A stretch of 64,000 nt of DNA from Desulfobacterales bacterium (GCA_016218685.1 JACRDD010000035.1:30994-94993); one strand, 5' to 3'. Shown: positions 1-10,059, counted from the first letter of the stretch. Numbers and translations: made by a program. The notes: a model not told the origin generated them from the sequence alone.

Positions 1-297
1 GGCGGCGAGGAGTTCGCCATCCTGCTGCCCAACACGGATCTGCTGGGTGCGGCCCAGGTCGCCCAGGAGATCAGGAGTGCGGTCCATGAGCTGATGATCA
101 AGCACCGTGCATCCAAGGCCGGCGAATTTGTGACCTTGAGTTTCGGCGTGGCCTCCCTGCTTCCCGAAGGCGTGGCGCCGGCCAAATCCATTGTGGAGCG
201 CGCCGATTGCGCCCTATACAGAGCCAAGGCCATGGGTCGCGACCGTATCGTCGCCCCGGGGATGGGTGAAGGCGAGGGGCTGCGCTGTAGTTTATAA
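1..297 (+). CDS. Diguanylate cyclase (GGDEF domain), C-terminal part; 5' end outside window
   Basis: Frame 1 from base 1 reads GGEEFAILLPNTDLLGAAQVAQEIRSAV...VTLSFGVAS...ADCALYRAKAMGRDRI, typical GGDEF C-terminal half. Confidence 0.9.
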   Translation, partial: GGEEFAILLPNTDLLGAAQVAQEIRSAVHELMIKHRASKAGEFVTLSFGVASLLPEGVAPAKSIVERADCALYRAKAMGRDRIVAPGMGEGEGLRCSL

Positions 298-306
298 TCT
301 GGACGG

Positions 307-936
307 TTACCCCCGGTTTGGCCACGCCAGGCTCAACCCCAGCAGGATCAGCGCGCTGCCGGCGATTTTCCCCATGCGCACTTCGGCCCGGGCGTTTCGG
401 CGCAGCCAGGCGCCAATCCATCCGGCGCACAAGCCCACCGTGCCGAAGCAGATCAGAACCAGAATCACGAAAAGAGTCCCGAGCAGGGCCATCTGGAGTT
501 GCGGGCGGCCCTGGGCCGGATCGACGAACTGGGGAAAGAAGGCCAGAAAGAAGATGGCCACCTTGGGGTTGAGGATGTTGGCCAGGATGCTCTGCCGAAA
601 CACGGCCCACCCGCTCATGGGCGCCGCGCCGCCGGTGCCCATGGCCGAGGCAGCGTGCCGGATCATCTGAACGCCCAGGTAGATCAAGTACAGCGCGCCA
701 GCCCACTTCACGATCTGGAAAGCCGTGGCCGAGGCCATCAGCAGGGCCGACAGCCCCAGCACCGCGAACAGCGTGTGGGCGAAGTTGCCCAGGCCAAAGC
801 CGGCCGCTGCGGCCAGGGCCGCCCGGCGGCCCTGGGCCATACCGCGGGTCATGACATAGATGATGTCGGGTCCGGGGGTGAAGATCAACGCAATGGACGC
901 GATGGTGAACAGGCCGATCTGGCTAAAAGAGAGCAT
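307..936 (-). CDS. LysE/RhtB family amino-acid exporter
   Basis: MLSFSQIGLFTIASIALIFTPGPDIIYVMTRGMAQGRRAALAAAAGFGLGN...; LysE-type membrane protein; internal ATG at 936 preferred to 1008. Confidence 0.85.
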   Translation of the reverse strand: MLSFSQIGLFTIASIALIFTPGPDIIYVMTRGMAQGRRAALAAAAGFGLGNFAHTLFAVLGLSALLMASATAFQIVKWAGALYLIYLGVQMIRHAASAMGTGGAAPMSGWAVFRQSILANILNPKVAIFFLAFFPQFVDPAQGRPQLQMALLGTLFVILVLICFGTVGLCAGWIGAWLRRNARAEVRMGKIAGSALILLGLSLAWPNRG

Positions 937-1021
937 GCGGACTTCTTTCCGTGGGCATTTGAAACGATTATGCAGTGGTTTATACCCGCCCACGGATCGG
1001 AATAGCAATATTTTGTAGCGC

Positions 1022-1765
1022 CTACATGCCTAGATAGGTTTTGCGCAACACCTCGTCCTTGAGCAACTCCTCGCCCTTGCCTTCAGCGATGATTTTGCCG
1101 GAAGACAAAACGTAGTTGCGGTCGGTCATTTTGAAGACCGTGCTCACCTCCTGCTCCACCAGGAGTACCGTGATCCCCATCTCCTTGATCTCTTTTATCT
1201 TGCGGAACACTTCGGCGCGCATGATGGGCGCCAGGCCCGTTGAGGGTTCGTCGATGCACAGCAGCTTTGGGTTGGACATCAGCGCCCGGCCGATGGCCAG
1301 CATCTGTTGCTCGCCGCCGGATAAGGTTCCCGACACCTGGGCCGAACGTTCCTTGAGCCGGGGAAAGAGCTGGAAGACGTTGCGCAGGTTCTCTTGGATC
1401 TCTTCTTTGTTCTTGAGCAGGTAGGCCCCGGCGTGCAGGTTTTCCAGAACGCTCATCTCCTTGAAGGGCCGCCGGCGCTCGGGGCAGTGGATCAGGCCCA
1501 TTTCGGCGATGCGGTGGGCCGGTGTGCGTTCGATGCGTTTGCCCATGAACTCCACCGTGCCCTGCATGGAGACGCCTTCGTCGCTGCCGCGGTGGATGCT
1601 GCGCTCCCAGGTAACCAACCCGGTGATGGCCCGCAAGGTGGTGGATTTGCCGGCGCCGTTGGGGCCCACCAGGCTGACCAGCTCGCCTTCGTTGACTTTC
1701 AGGCTGATGTCGTTGATGATCATCGCCTTGTCGTAATTGACCGTCAGATTATTGATTTCCAGCAC
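1022..1765 (-). CDS. livF: ABC transporter ATP-binding protein, LivF type
   Basis: Walker A GPNGAGKST, signature LSGGEQQ, Walker B LLCIDEPSTGLAP; 2 bp from livG. Confidence 0.9.
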   Translation of the reverse strand: MLEINNLTVNYDKAMIINDISLKVNEGELVSLVGPNGAGKSTTLRAITGLVTWERSIHRGSDEGVSMQGTVEFMGKRIERTPAHRIAEMGLIHCPERRRPFKEMSVLENLHAGAYLLKNKEEIQENLRNVFQLFPRLKERSAQVSGTLSGGEQQMLAIGRALMSNPKLLCIDEPSTGLAPIMRAEVFRKIKEIKEMGITVLLVEQEVSTVFKMTDRNYVLSSGKIIAEGKGEELLKDEVLRKTYLGM

Positions 1766-1766
1766 C

Positions 1767-2534
1767 TTAGATCTCTCCTTTGCCCAGGTAGCATTCGATC
1801 ACGGCAGGGTGTTGGACCACTTCCGCGGGCGAGCATTGGGCCACGACTTCACCGTAATTGAGGACGATGACGCGGTCCACGATTTTCATCAGGGCTTGCA
1901 GTTTGTGCTCGATGATGATCATGGCCGGGCCTTCGCTGTGCAGCCGGCCGAAGCGTCCGCCCTTGTGCAAGCGTTTGACCGATTTGGCCATCAGGTCGGT
2001 TTCGGCCGGGCTCAGGCCGCCGAAGGGCTCGTCGAGCAGCAGCAATTCGGGCTCGGTGGCGATGGCCCGGGCCACCTCCAGGCGCTTGAGGTCGCCCTGG
2101 GAGAGGGTCGAGGCCTTTTCCAGGGCCATGTCCGAGATGCCGGCGAACTCCAGGGCATCCATGGCCTTGGCTTCGATGCGCTTGACCCATTCGCCGGTCT
2201 TCATGGAGCGCGGCGAAAGGCACGACACCATGACGTTGGCGATGATCGGCAACCGCCGGAACGGGCGCATGTTCTGGAAGGTGCCGGCAATGCCCAGGTT
2301 GACGATGTCCCACACCTTCATGCGGGTGATGTCCTGGCCCTTGAAGCGCACCGCGCCGCTGTCCGGCTTGAGGATGCCGGTGATCAGGCGCAGCAAGGTG
2401 GTCTTGCCGGCGCCGTTGGGGCCGATCAGACCCACGATCTCGTCCCGGGCGATGCTGAAACTGACGTCGTTGGTGGCCTTCAATCCGCCGAACCCCTTGC
2501 TCAGGTGGGCGACCTCCAAAAAAGGTGCGGTCAT
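1767..2534 (-). CDS. livG: ABC transporter ATP-binding protein, LivG type
   Basis: GPNGAGKTT, TFQNMRPF, LLLLDEPFGGLSP, IIIEHKLQALMKIVDRVIVLNYGEVVA. Confidence 0.9.
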   Translation of the reverse strand: MTAPFLEVAHLSKGFGGLKATNDVSFSIARDEIVGLIGPNGAGKTTLLRLITGILKPDSGAVRFKGQDITRMKVWDIVNLGIAGTFQNMRPFRRLPIIANVMVSCLSPRSMKTGEWVKRIEAKAMDALEFAGISDMALEKASTLSQGDLKRLEVARAIATEPELLLLDEPFGGLSPAETDLMAKSVKRLHKGGRFGRLHSEGPAMIIIEHKLQALMKIVDRVIVLNYGEVVAQCSPAEVVQHPAVIECYLGKGEI

Positions 2535-2535
2535 A

Positions 2536-4242
2536 TCAGATCTCCTCCGCCTCTTCGCGCAGTTCGCGGCGCGAGACCTTGCCCACGTCGGTCTTGGGCA
2601 ATTCCCCCCGGAACTCCACGATGCCGGGGACTTTGTAATGGGCCATGTTCTGCTTGCAGAACGCGATGATCTCTTCCTCGGAAATCTTGCCGCGGGCCTC
2701 GCTTTGCAGCACCACGTAGGCCTTGATGAGCTGGCCCACCTTGGGATCGGGCACGCCCACCACGCCGGCCGCCTTGACCTGGGGATGCATGTAGAGCACT
2801 TCTTCCACGTGACGGGCGAAGACCGAATAGCCCTTGTGCTTGATCAGGTCGCGCTTGCGGTCGAAGAAGTGGAAGTAGCCCTCTTCGTCCATGCGCACCA
2901 GGTCGCCGGTGCGCATCCAGCGCTTGCCGTCGATCTCGATGAAGGTTTCCGCGTTGGCGTCGGGCCGCTTCCAGTAGCCGAGCATGACGTTGGGGCCGCT
3001 TAAAATCAATTCACCTTCCTGATTCACGGGCTTGAAGCTGAGGTCATCCATGTCGATCACGGCGGCATCCATCCCACAGATGGGCATGCCGAACGAGCCC
3101 TTCTTGGGACGGTTGTAAGGATTGCCGTGGCTGATGGAGGTGCATTCGGTCATGCCGAAGCCTTCCAGGATGGGGATGCCGGTGCGCCGTTCCCACCCTT
3201 CGGCGGTGGAGTCGTGCAGCGTATCCGCGCCCGAAACCACGATCTTCAATTTCTTCCAGTTGACCCGCCCGGTTTTTTCATGCTCCTTCAGATATTCATA
3301 CAGCGTGGGCACGCCATAGAAGGCCGAGGCCTGATAGCGTTCCACGGCATCCAGAATCTCTTCGATGTCCGGGGTGGTGAACAGCACCAGGGTGTGGCCC
3401 TGGGTCAGGCCCGAGAGCATCAACACCGCCTGGCCGTAGATGTGAAAGAGCGGCAGGAAGGCGATCACGGTCTCGTTGCCCTCCTGGACAAAGGGCCACC
3501 AGGCTTTGCCCATCACATAGATGGCCACCATGTTGCGGTGGGTCAGCATGGCGGCCTTGGGCAGACCGGTGGTGCCGCCGGTGTAGGGCAGGGCGGCGAT
3601 ATCCTTGGCGGGATCGAACTGGATGGCCGGCGGCGTGCCTTTGGCGGCGATGAAATCTTTGAAGACGTGCAGGCCCAGGCGCTTGATTTCGTCGGCCGTG
3701 GGTGGCTTGAGGCCCTGATAGGCCTTGCTGATCATCTTCTTGGCAAAGGCGCGTTTGAGCAGCGGCAGAAAATCCCCCAGATTGGAGATGATGATGTTGT
3801 CCAGTTTGGCCCCCGCGCGTTCGACGTTGGCATAGAGCATGTCTTCGCAGATGATGGTGCGCGCCTCGCTGTCTTCCAGTTGGTGCTTGACCTCTTTGCT
3901 GGTGTAGACCGGGCTGACCGGGGTCACCTTGGCGCCGGCCTTCAAAGCCCCGAAGTAGCTGATGACGAACTGGGGCGAATTGAGCAGGTAGATGGCCACC
4001 GTGTCGCCCTTCTTGACCCCCAGGCCGGCCAGGGCCGCGGCGCAGCGGTTGACCATGTCGATCAGTTCACCGTAGGAGATCTTGCGACCGTAGAAGACCA
4101 GGGCGGTTTTCTTCTTGAATTTTTCGGCGGTACGGTCGAGCAGGTCGGGAACCGAGACGTTGGGGATCTCCACGTCGGGTGCCACATCCTCGGGGTAAAA
4201 TTTGAGCCACGGCTTGCTGGTGTAGAGCTCTTTTGCATCCAT
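2536..4242 (-). CDS. Long-chain-fatty-acid-type acyl-CoA ligase (AMP-binding)
   Basis: PYTGGTTGLPKAAMLTHRN, GFGMTECTSISHGNPYN, MRTGDLVRMDEEGYFHFFDRKRDLIKHKGYSVFARHVEE. Confidence 0.9.
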   Translation of the reverse strand: MDAKELYTSKPWLKFYPEDVAPDVEIPNVSVPDLLDRTAEKFKKKTALVFYGRKISYGELIDMVNRCAAALAGLGVKKGDTVAIYLLNSPQFVISYFGALKAGAKVTPVSPVYTSKEVKHQLEDSEARTIICEDMLYANVERAGAKLDNIIISNLGDFLPLLKRAFAKKMISKAYQGLKPPTADEIKRLGLHVFKDFIAAKGTPPAIQFDPAKDIAALPYTGGTTGLPKAAMLTHRNMVAIYVMGKAWWPFVQEGNETVIAFLPLFHIYGQAVLMLSGLTQGHTLVLFTTPDIEEILDAVERYQASAFYGVPTLYEYLKEHEKTGRVNWKKLKIVVSGADTLHDSTAEGWERRTGIPILEGFGMTECTSISHGNPYNRPKKGSFGMPICGMDAAVIDMDDLSFKPVNQEGELILSGPNVMLGYWKRPDANAETFIEIDGKRWMRTGDLVRMDEEGYFHFFDRKRDLIKHKGYSVFARHVEEVLYMHPQVKAAGVVGVPDPKVGQLIKAYVVLQSEARGKISEEEIIAFCKQNMAHYKVPGIVEFRGELPKTDVGKVSRRELREEAEEI

Positions 4243-4294
4243 TGTCCTATGTCCCTCCTGGTTCTATGCGGAGCCGCCTGAGCGGCACAACGGT

Positions 4295-5335
4295 TCAATG
4301 TATTTGCGCGGCGCAGACGCGGCAGACTTTGCGCGTGGCGATGTTGCGGATTTTGCAGCGCGGGCACTCGTGTTCCACTTTGCTGCGCAACCACGGCAGC
4401 AGGCCGCCCGGCATGTAGAGCAGGATGACCAGGACCACTATGGCGAACATCAGTTGCCGGATCTCGGGCAGCATTCGGAACAGCTCCAACATGGGAAAGA
4501 GGATGAACACAGCGCCCACCGGCCCCCAGATGGTGACCATGCCGCCGAAGACGCACCAGATGACCACTTGGAAGGACATGCCCACCTCCAGGGTCGAAGG
4601 ACCCGCGATGCGCATAAAGTGGGCGTAAAGACCGCCGGCCAAACCGGCGAAAAAGCCGCTGAGGCAAAAGGCGATCAATTTGTACTTGGTGGTATTGATG
4701 CCGGCGGCCTTGACGGCCAGCTCGTCTTCGCGGATGGCGTGGAAGATGATGCCCATCTTGGAATCGGTGATCTTCCACATGATGCTGACCAGCACCAGCA
4801 TGGCGATGACCACGATGTAATAGTTGGCGATGCGCGACATGGCCAGGCGGCTCAATCCGGAGATACCCAGTTCACCGCCGGTCAGGGTGGGAAAGGCGAA
4901 GACCAGTCCCATCAAAATGATCGGGAAGGCCAGGGTGGTGAGCGCCAGGTAGGTGCCGCGCAGCCGCAGGCAGGGAATGCCCACGGTCAGGCCCGCGGCC
5001 ACCGCAGCCACGGCCCCCAGGGGAATGCTGGCCCAGGGCGGCATGCCGGTCTCCCGGTTGAGGATGGCCGCTCCATAAGCGCCCACGCCGAAGAACAGGG
5101 CGTGGCCGAAGTTGACCTGGCCGGTGAAGCCCGAGAGCAGATCCCAACTGGCGGCGAAGATGGCGAAGATGCTCGATAGTATCAGCACCCGCAGCAGGTA
5201 GGGATCGTCCACCAGCAAAGGGATGAGGAGCAGGGTCACGAAAAAGATCAGGACCGCGACCCGGCTGGGAAGGACCAGGATTTCGTTTTTCAACAGGGTG
5301 TAGAACTTGCGAAGGTAGTAACGCAGCAGATTCAT
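4295..5335 (-). CDS. livM: Branched-chain amino acid-type ABC permease LivM with C-terminal CX2CX10CX2C zinc-ribbon-like tail
   Basis: LivM-like membrane protein (FGHALFFGVGAYGAAIL, AIREDELAVKAAGINTTKYKLIAF) ending ...VEHECPRCKIRNIATRKVCRVCAAQIH; start ATG 5335 chosen within ORF. Confidence 0.88.
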   Translation of the reverse strand: MNLLRYYLRKFYTLLKNEILVLPSRVAVLIFFVTLLLIPLLVDDPYLLRVLILSSIFAIFAASWDLLSGFTGQVNFGHALFFGVGAYGAAILNRETGMPPWASIPLGAVAAVAAGLTVGIPCLRLRGTYLALTTLAFPIILMGLVFAFPTLTGGELGISGLSRLAMSRIANYYIVVIAMLVLVSIMWKITDSKMGIIFHAIREDELAVKAAGINTTKYKLIAFCLSGFFAGLAGGLYAHFMRIAGPSTLEVGMSFQVVIWCVFGGMVTIWGPVGAVFILFPMLELFRMLPEIRQLMFAIVVLVILLYMPGGLLPWLRSKVEHECPRCKIRNIATRKVCRVCAAQIH

Positions 5336-5337
5336 GG

Positions 5338-6207
5338 TTATCTCTCTTCTTCGAATTGAACGCCGAACAGTCCGGCGGGCCGGACCAGAAGCACCAGGAT
5401 CATGATCGAGAGGGCCACGGCGCCCTTGAGGAAGGCGCCCGCCGGGATCAGGAAAACCACCAGCGCCTCGGCAAAACCCAGGATGAAGGCCGCATAGAAA
5501 CTGCCCTTGATGCTGCCCATGCCGCCGAGGACCACCACCGCCATCATCATGATCAGGGGATGGTTCCACATGAACGGCTCCACCGTGGTCAGGGGCACGA
5601 TCACCGCGCCGGTGGCGGCGGCCAGACCCACGGAGATGAGTACAGCCATCATGGCCACGCGGCTTTCGTCCATGCCCATGAGATTGGCCACTTCACGGTC
5701 CTGGGCCGTGGCGCGGATGGCCAGGCCCAGCTTGGTGTGCAGCAAAAAGAGGCGCATCAACCCCAGCATCACCAGCACCGAGGCGAAGGTGAGCAGTTGC
5801 TGGTAGAACACCTTGACGCCGAATATGGACGTATAGCCCTTAATCAAGGCCGGCACGCTCAGGTAATCGCCCGTGAAGATCAGCATCATGACCTCTTGAA
5901 AGGCGATGGCCAGGGCGATGGTGCCGATCAGCACCGCCTGCTCATGCTCGCGGATCGGTTTGATGAAGAGCGTGTAGGCGATGTAGCCTAGGAAGGTGAC
6001 GAAGACGATCGCGGCGAGCATGGCGCTCACCGGATTGAAGCCCATGCGGTAGGTGGTAAAGTAGATACAGTAGGCCGCCACCATGTAAAAGGCCGTGTGG
6101 GCGATGTTGACGATGCGAGCTACGCCGAAGATCAGCGAAAAGCCGATGGCCAGCATCGCGTACGTACTGCCGTTGATCAGGCTGGTGATCAGGATGTCGA
6201 ATACCAT
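5338..6207 (-). CDS. livH: Branched-chain amino acid-type ABC permease LivH
   Basis: LINGSTYAMLAIGFSLIFGVARIVNIAHTAFYMVAAY..., VVLGGMGSIKGSFYAAFILG; start ATG 6207. Confidence 0.9.
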   Translation of the reverse strand: MVFDILITSLINGSTYAMLAIGFSLIFGVARIVNIAHTAFYMVAAYCIYFTTYRMGFNPVSAMLAAIVFVTFLGYIAYTLFIKPIREHEQAVLIGTIALAIAFQEVMMLIFTGDYLSVPALIKGYTSIFGVKVFYQQLLTFASVLVMLGLMRLFLLHTKLGLAIRATAQDREVANLMGMDESRVAMMAVLISVGLAAATGAVIVPLTTVEPFMWNHPLIMMMAVVVLGGMGSIKGSFYAAFILGFAEALVVFLIPAGAFLKGAVALSIMILVLLVRPAGLFGVQFEEER

Positions 6208-6234
6208 AATACCTCGTTGCGCGGAGCGGGCCGG

Positions 6235-6267
6235 CCACCCCGGTCGCGGCACTGGCGACCGGGGTGG
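6235..6267 (-). promoter_or_regulatory. Perfect 13-bp stem-loop between the substrate-binding-protein gene and livH
   Basis: CCACCCCGGTCGC-ggcactg-GCGACCGGGGTGG, intergenic within the operon, no T-tract. Confidence 0.75.
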
Positions 6268-6294
6268 TGGCTTGATCCTGTGGGAGAGGAGGGT

Positions 6295-7611
6295 TTACTT
6301 TTTGTAGGCGGCCTCGACCCAGGGCGGAATTTTGTAGTCGATGATGCCTTTATAGGTGATTTCGGGCGCATCTTCCGAGGCCTTCCACTTGTTGGGCCAT
6401 ACGCCCACCAGCTTGCCGGCTTGCCACTGGCCGCCCATGCTGGTCAGGTATCCCGGCCCCCAGGTCAGGTCGTGGGTCTGGCGCCCCTGCTCGTCCTTAT
6501 AGTATTTGGCGATGCCCGAGGGAACCATGGCGGTGCTCTCTTCCAACACCGGCACAATCTTATCCGCGTCCAGCGTGCCCGATTTTTCGATAGCCGGCAC
6601 AAGGGAGTGCACGATGGCCGAATAAGTATCCGCCGTGTAGGTGGGGGTCTCTCCGTATTTCTTGACGTAGGTGGTGATGAACGGTTTGGTCAGTTCGTTG
6701 TACTCCACGCCCTGGGTGTAGGTGGCCATGGTGAATACATATTCACCCAGGCCCTGGGTGGCTTCCCAGAAACCGTCCTTCTGGGCCTCCACATTGATGC
6801 CGACCTGTACCGCCGGGATCTTCAGCTCGCCGGCCTGGCGGGCGAAGGGAATGCCCACGGAAGATGAGAAGATGGTGAAGATCATCTGGGCGCCGGAGCG
6901 CTGGATGGCGGACAGTTCGGCGGTCACATCGGTGGCGACCGAAGACGGCCGCCAGATGCCGGCCACTTCCATGCCGATTTTAGGCAGGTAACCTTCGGTG
7001 GCGCTGACCATGGGATCGGCCCACATGGCTTTCTCGGCCACGATGGCCACCTTGAGTGCGGGGATGTTGAGTTTGGACTTGAGCAGATCGCCTACGTATT
7101 TCAGGTGCAGGAAGCTGGTCTTGACCAGGAACTTGGAATTGAAGGGCGTGCCGCGGAAGAAGTATTTATAGGTATCGTAGTTTTGGGCTACGCGTTCGCA
7201 CAGCTCGGGATGGGCCGCGCCGCAACCGATGAAGATCTTCTTGTACTCCATGGCGATGTCCTGCATGGCCAGCACCGCTTCCGTGCGGAAGCCGCCCACC
7301 ACGAAGTCCACCTTGTGCTTGGTCATGAGCAGTTCCATGGCGTTGGTGGCGTCGGTGACGTTGAGGAATTCATTGGAGTCGGCTTGCACCAGCTCGATCT
7401 TCATCATCTTTTTGCCGACCTTGACCCCGCCCTTGGCGTTGATCTCATCGGCCGCCATGGTGGCGCCGTTCCAGTGCCCCTTGCCCTGCACGAACTGCAT
7501 GGGGCCGATGACGCCGATTTTGATCGTGTCGGCCGCCCAAGCGGATGCTCCGAAGGTCCAGGCGATCGCCGCCATCATGATCACGACCCATAAAAGTCTC
7601 TTGCCTTTCAT
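6295..7611 (-). CDS. ABC transporter substrate-binding protein (LivK/Peripla_BP_6 type)
   Basis: Signal peptide MKGKRLLWVVIMMAAIAWTFGASAWA then DTIKIGVIGPMQFVQGKGHWNGATMAADEINAKGGV. Confidence 0.9.
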   Translation of the reverse strand: MKGKRLLWVVIMMAAIAWTFGASAWAADTIKIGVIGPMQFVQGKGHWNGATMAADEINAKGGVKVGKKMMKIELVQADSNEFLNVTDATNAMELLMTKHKVDFVVGGFRTEAVLAMQDIAMEYKKIFIGCGAAHPELCERVAQNYDTYKYFFRGTPFNSKFLVKTSFLHLKYVGDLLKSKLNIPALKVAIVAEKAMWADPMVSATEGYLPKIGMEVAGIWRPSSVATDVTAELSAIQRSGAQMIFTIFSSSVGIPFARQAGELKIPAVQVGINVEAQKDGFWEATQGLGEYVFTMATYTQGVEYNELTKPFITTYVKKYGETPTYTADTYSAIVHSLVPAIEKSGTLDADKIVPVLEESTAMVPSGIAKYYKDEQGRQTHDLTWGPGYLTSMGGQWQAGKLVGVWPNKWKASEDAPEITYKGIIDYKIPPWVEAAYKK

Positions 7612-8095
7612 AATCTCTCCTTTCGCTCGTGAGTAACACGGGGTTGCCGTTTGCCGGCCTGCCGGCCGAATTTCGGTTTTTGTGGATGAAGGACAAGGTA
7701 ACGGTGGAGGGGGCGCCCGATCGGTGCCCATTACCTTGGGTGGGTGGTCGGCCAATGGTACAAGTCCTTGGTTGAAAGGTTCAAACCAGCACAGACGCTC
7801 GCAACGGGATTCGGTATGCCCGCACACAATAAGAAACTGAACTCCATTCAGTATTTAAATTTTTGTATGCCAAGCCCGGCAAGGTTGTCAACAGCTTGTC
7901 GCGAAAAGGTCGCTGCTCACAAAGCGCTTTAATGCTTTAAATACAAGCAAATTATACCAATTACGGAGGGTTGTGGAATTCGAGGATGGAAAATCGTGTT
8001 CGTAAAAAGAGCGATCGTTCTATCGGCGGCGCAACTAGGCACCGGCGGACAGTTCTCAATTGTACCCGTTTATGGCAAAGGCGGGAAGGGGGTTG

Positions 8096-8123
8096 TCCGG
8101 AGGCGCCCGCAGGTGCCTCCGGA
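8096..8123 (-). other. Stem-loop downstream of acyl-CoA synthetase gene (possible terminator / 3' end structure)
   Basis: TCCGGAGGC-(10 nt)-GCCTCCGGA perfect 9-bp stem; no strong U-tract. Confidence 0.5.
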
Positions 8124-8148
8124 ATACAATGCAGGTCGCGCCAGGCGG

Positions 8149-10059
8149 CTATTTCGGACGGGATTTGGCCAGCCCGATGGTGCCCAGGGCAGCTTCGATC
8201 TCACCCAGGATCGCGGGATCGTCGATGGTGGCCGGTACCTTGAAATCTTTGTTGTCGGCGATTTTTTGGATCGTACCGCGCAAAATTTTGCCCGAGCGCG
8301 TTTTGGGCAGCCGTTTGACCACCGTGGCTTTCTTGAAGTCCGCCACCGGCCCGATCCGTTCGCGCACCATCTTGATCACCTCGGCGATGATCTCCTGTTC
8401 GGGTCGCTTGACGCCGGCCTTGAGCACCATGAAGCCAACCGGCACCTGTCCCTTGAGGGCGTCGTCCACCCCCAGCACCGCGCACTCGGCCACATCGGGA
8501 TGGTCGGAGAGCACCTCCTCCATGGCACCGGTGGAGAGGCGATGGCCGGCCACATTAATGATGTCGTCGGTGCGGGTCATGACATAGGCGTAGCCGTCGG
8601 CGTCGATGAAGCCGGCATCGGCAGTCTTATAGTAGCCCGGAAATTCCGCCAGGTAGGATTCGATGTAACGCTGGTCGTTGTTCCACAAGGTGGGCAAGGC
8701 GCCCGGGGGCAGCGGCAGTTTGACCACCAGGGCCCCGATATCTCCGGCCTTGACCGGCTCTCTGGTTTCCGGGTCGAGCACTGCAAGGTTCCAGCCCGGC
8801 GCCGGCTTGGTGGGCGAACCCTCTTTGACCGGATAGGTGTGCAGCCCCATGCAATTGGCGCAGATGGCCCATCCGGTTTCGGTTTGCCACCAGTGATCGA
8901 TTACCGGCACGTTCAATTGTCTGCGTGCCCACTTGAGGGTGTCGGGGTCCAAGCGCTCGCCGGCCAGGAACAGGGCCCGGAACTTGGACAGGTCATACTG
9001 CTTGATCAGGCGGCCGTCGGGATCGTCGCGTTTGATGGCCCGGAAAGCGGTGGGCGCCGTGAACATGGTGCTCACCTTGTGCTGGGAGATCACGCGCCAG
9101 AAGGCGCCGGCATCGGGTGTGCCCACCGGCTTGCCCTCGTATAGAATCGTGGTGCACCCTTTGAGCAGCGGGCCATAGACGATATAGGAGTGGCCCACCA
9201 CCCAGCCCACATCCGAAGCGGCCCAGTAGACCTCGCCGGCATCGACGTTATAGACGGCCTTCATGCTCCATTTGAGGGCCACGGCATGGCCACCGTTGTC
9301 GCGTACCACCCCTTTGGGCTGCCCGGTAGTGCCCGACGTATAAAGGATGTAGAGCGGATCGGTGGCGGCCACGGGCACGCAATCGGCCGGTTGTGCCCCA
9401 GCCATGGCCTCCTGCCAATCCAGGTCGCGGCCCGGGATCAGGTCGCAGCGCTGCATGGGCCGTTGCAGGATGACGCACTTCTGGGGCTTGAATTGGGCCA
9501 TCTGGATCGCGGCATCCAGCAGCGGTTTGTACGGAATGACACGCTGTACCTCAATGCCGCACGAGGCCGAGACCATCATCTTGGGTTTGGCATCGTTAAT
9601 GCGCGTGGCCAGTTCGTTGGCGGCAAACCCGCCGAACACGACCGAATGCACCGCGCCGATGCGGGCGCAGGCCAGCATGGCGATGGCCGCCTCGGGAATC
9701 ATGGGCATATAAATGATGACCCGGTCGCCTTTAGCCACCCCCTGGGCTTTCAAAACGCCGGCGAAACGGGCAACTTCGTCGCGCAGTTGGCGATAGGTAA
9801 ATGTTTTGACCGTGCTGGTGACTGGACTGTCGTAGATCAGGGCCGCCTGATCGCCGCGTCCCATGGCCACATGGTGATCGAGGGCATTGTAGCAAGTGTT
9901 GAGTTGGCCGCCCACGAACCAGCGGTAGAACGGCTGGTTGCTGCCATCCAAGACTTTATTCCAACGTTGAGTCCAGACGATATCCTCGGCCGCGTCGCCC
10001 CAGAAACCTTCCGGATCGTTGATGGATCGTTCAAATGCCTTTTTGTATGCATCGGTCAT
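8149..10059 (-). CDS. Propionyl-/acetyl-CoA synthetase family (PrpE/ACSS3-like)
   Basis: YILYTSGTTGQPKGVVRDNGGHAVALKWSMKAVYNVDAGEVYWAASDVGWVVGHSYIVYGPLL; DDIINVAGHRLSTGAMEE; KTRSGKILRGT. Confidence 0.9.
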   Translation of the reverse strand: MTDAYKKAFERSINDPEGFWGDAAEDIVWTQRWNKVLDGSNQPFYRWFVGGQLNTCYNALDHHVAMGRGDQAALIYDSPVTSTVKTFTYRQLRDEVARFAGVLKAQGVAKGDRVIIYMPMIPEAAIAMLACARIGAVHSVVFGGFAANELATRINDAKPKMMVSASCGIEVQRVIPYKPLLDAAIQMAQFKPQKCVILQRPMQRCDLIPGRDLDWQEAMAGAQPADCVPVAATDPLYILYTSGTTGQPKGVVRDNGGHAVALKWSMKAVYNVDAGEVYWAASDVGWVVGHSYIVYGPLLKGCTTILYEGKPVGTPDAGAFWRVISQHKVSTMFTAPTAFRAIKRDDPDGRLIKQYDLSKFRALFLAGERLDPDTLKWARRQLNVPVIDHWWQTETGWAICANCMGLHTYPVKEGSPTKPAPGWNLAVLDPETREPVKAGDIGALVVKLPLPPGALPTLWNNDQRYIESYLAEFPGYYKTADAGFIDADGYAYVMTRTDDIINVAGHRLSTGAMEEVLSDHPDVAECAVLGVDDALKGQVPVGFMVLKAGVKRPEQEIIAEVIKMVRERIGPVADFKKATVVKRLPKTRSGKILRGTIQKIADNKDFKVPATIDDPAILGEIEAALGTIGLAKSRPK

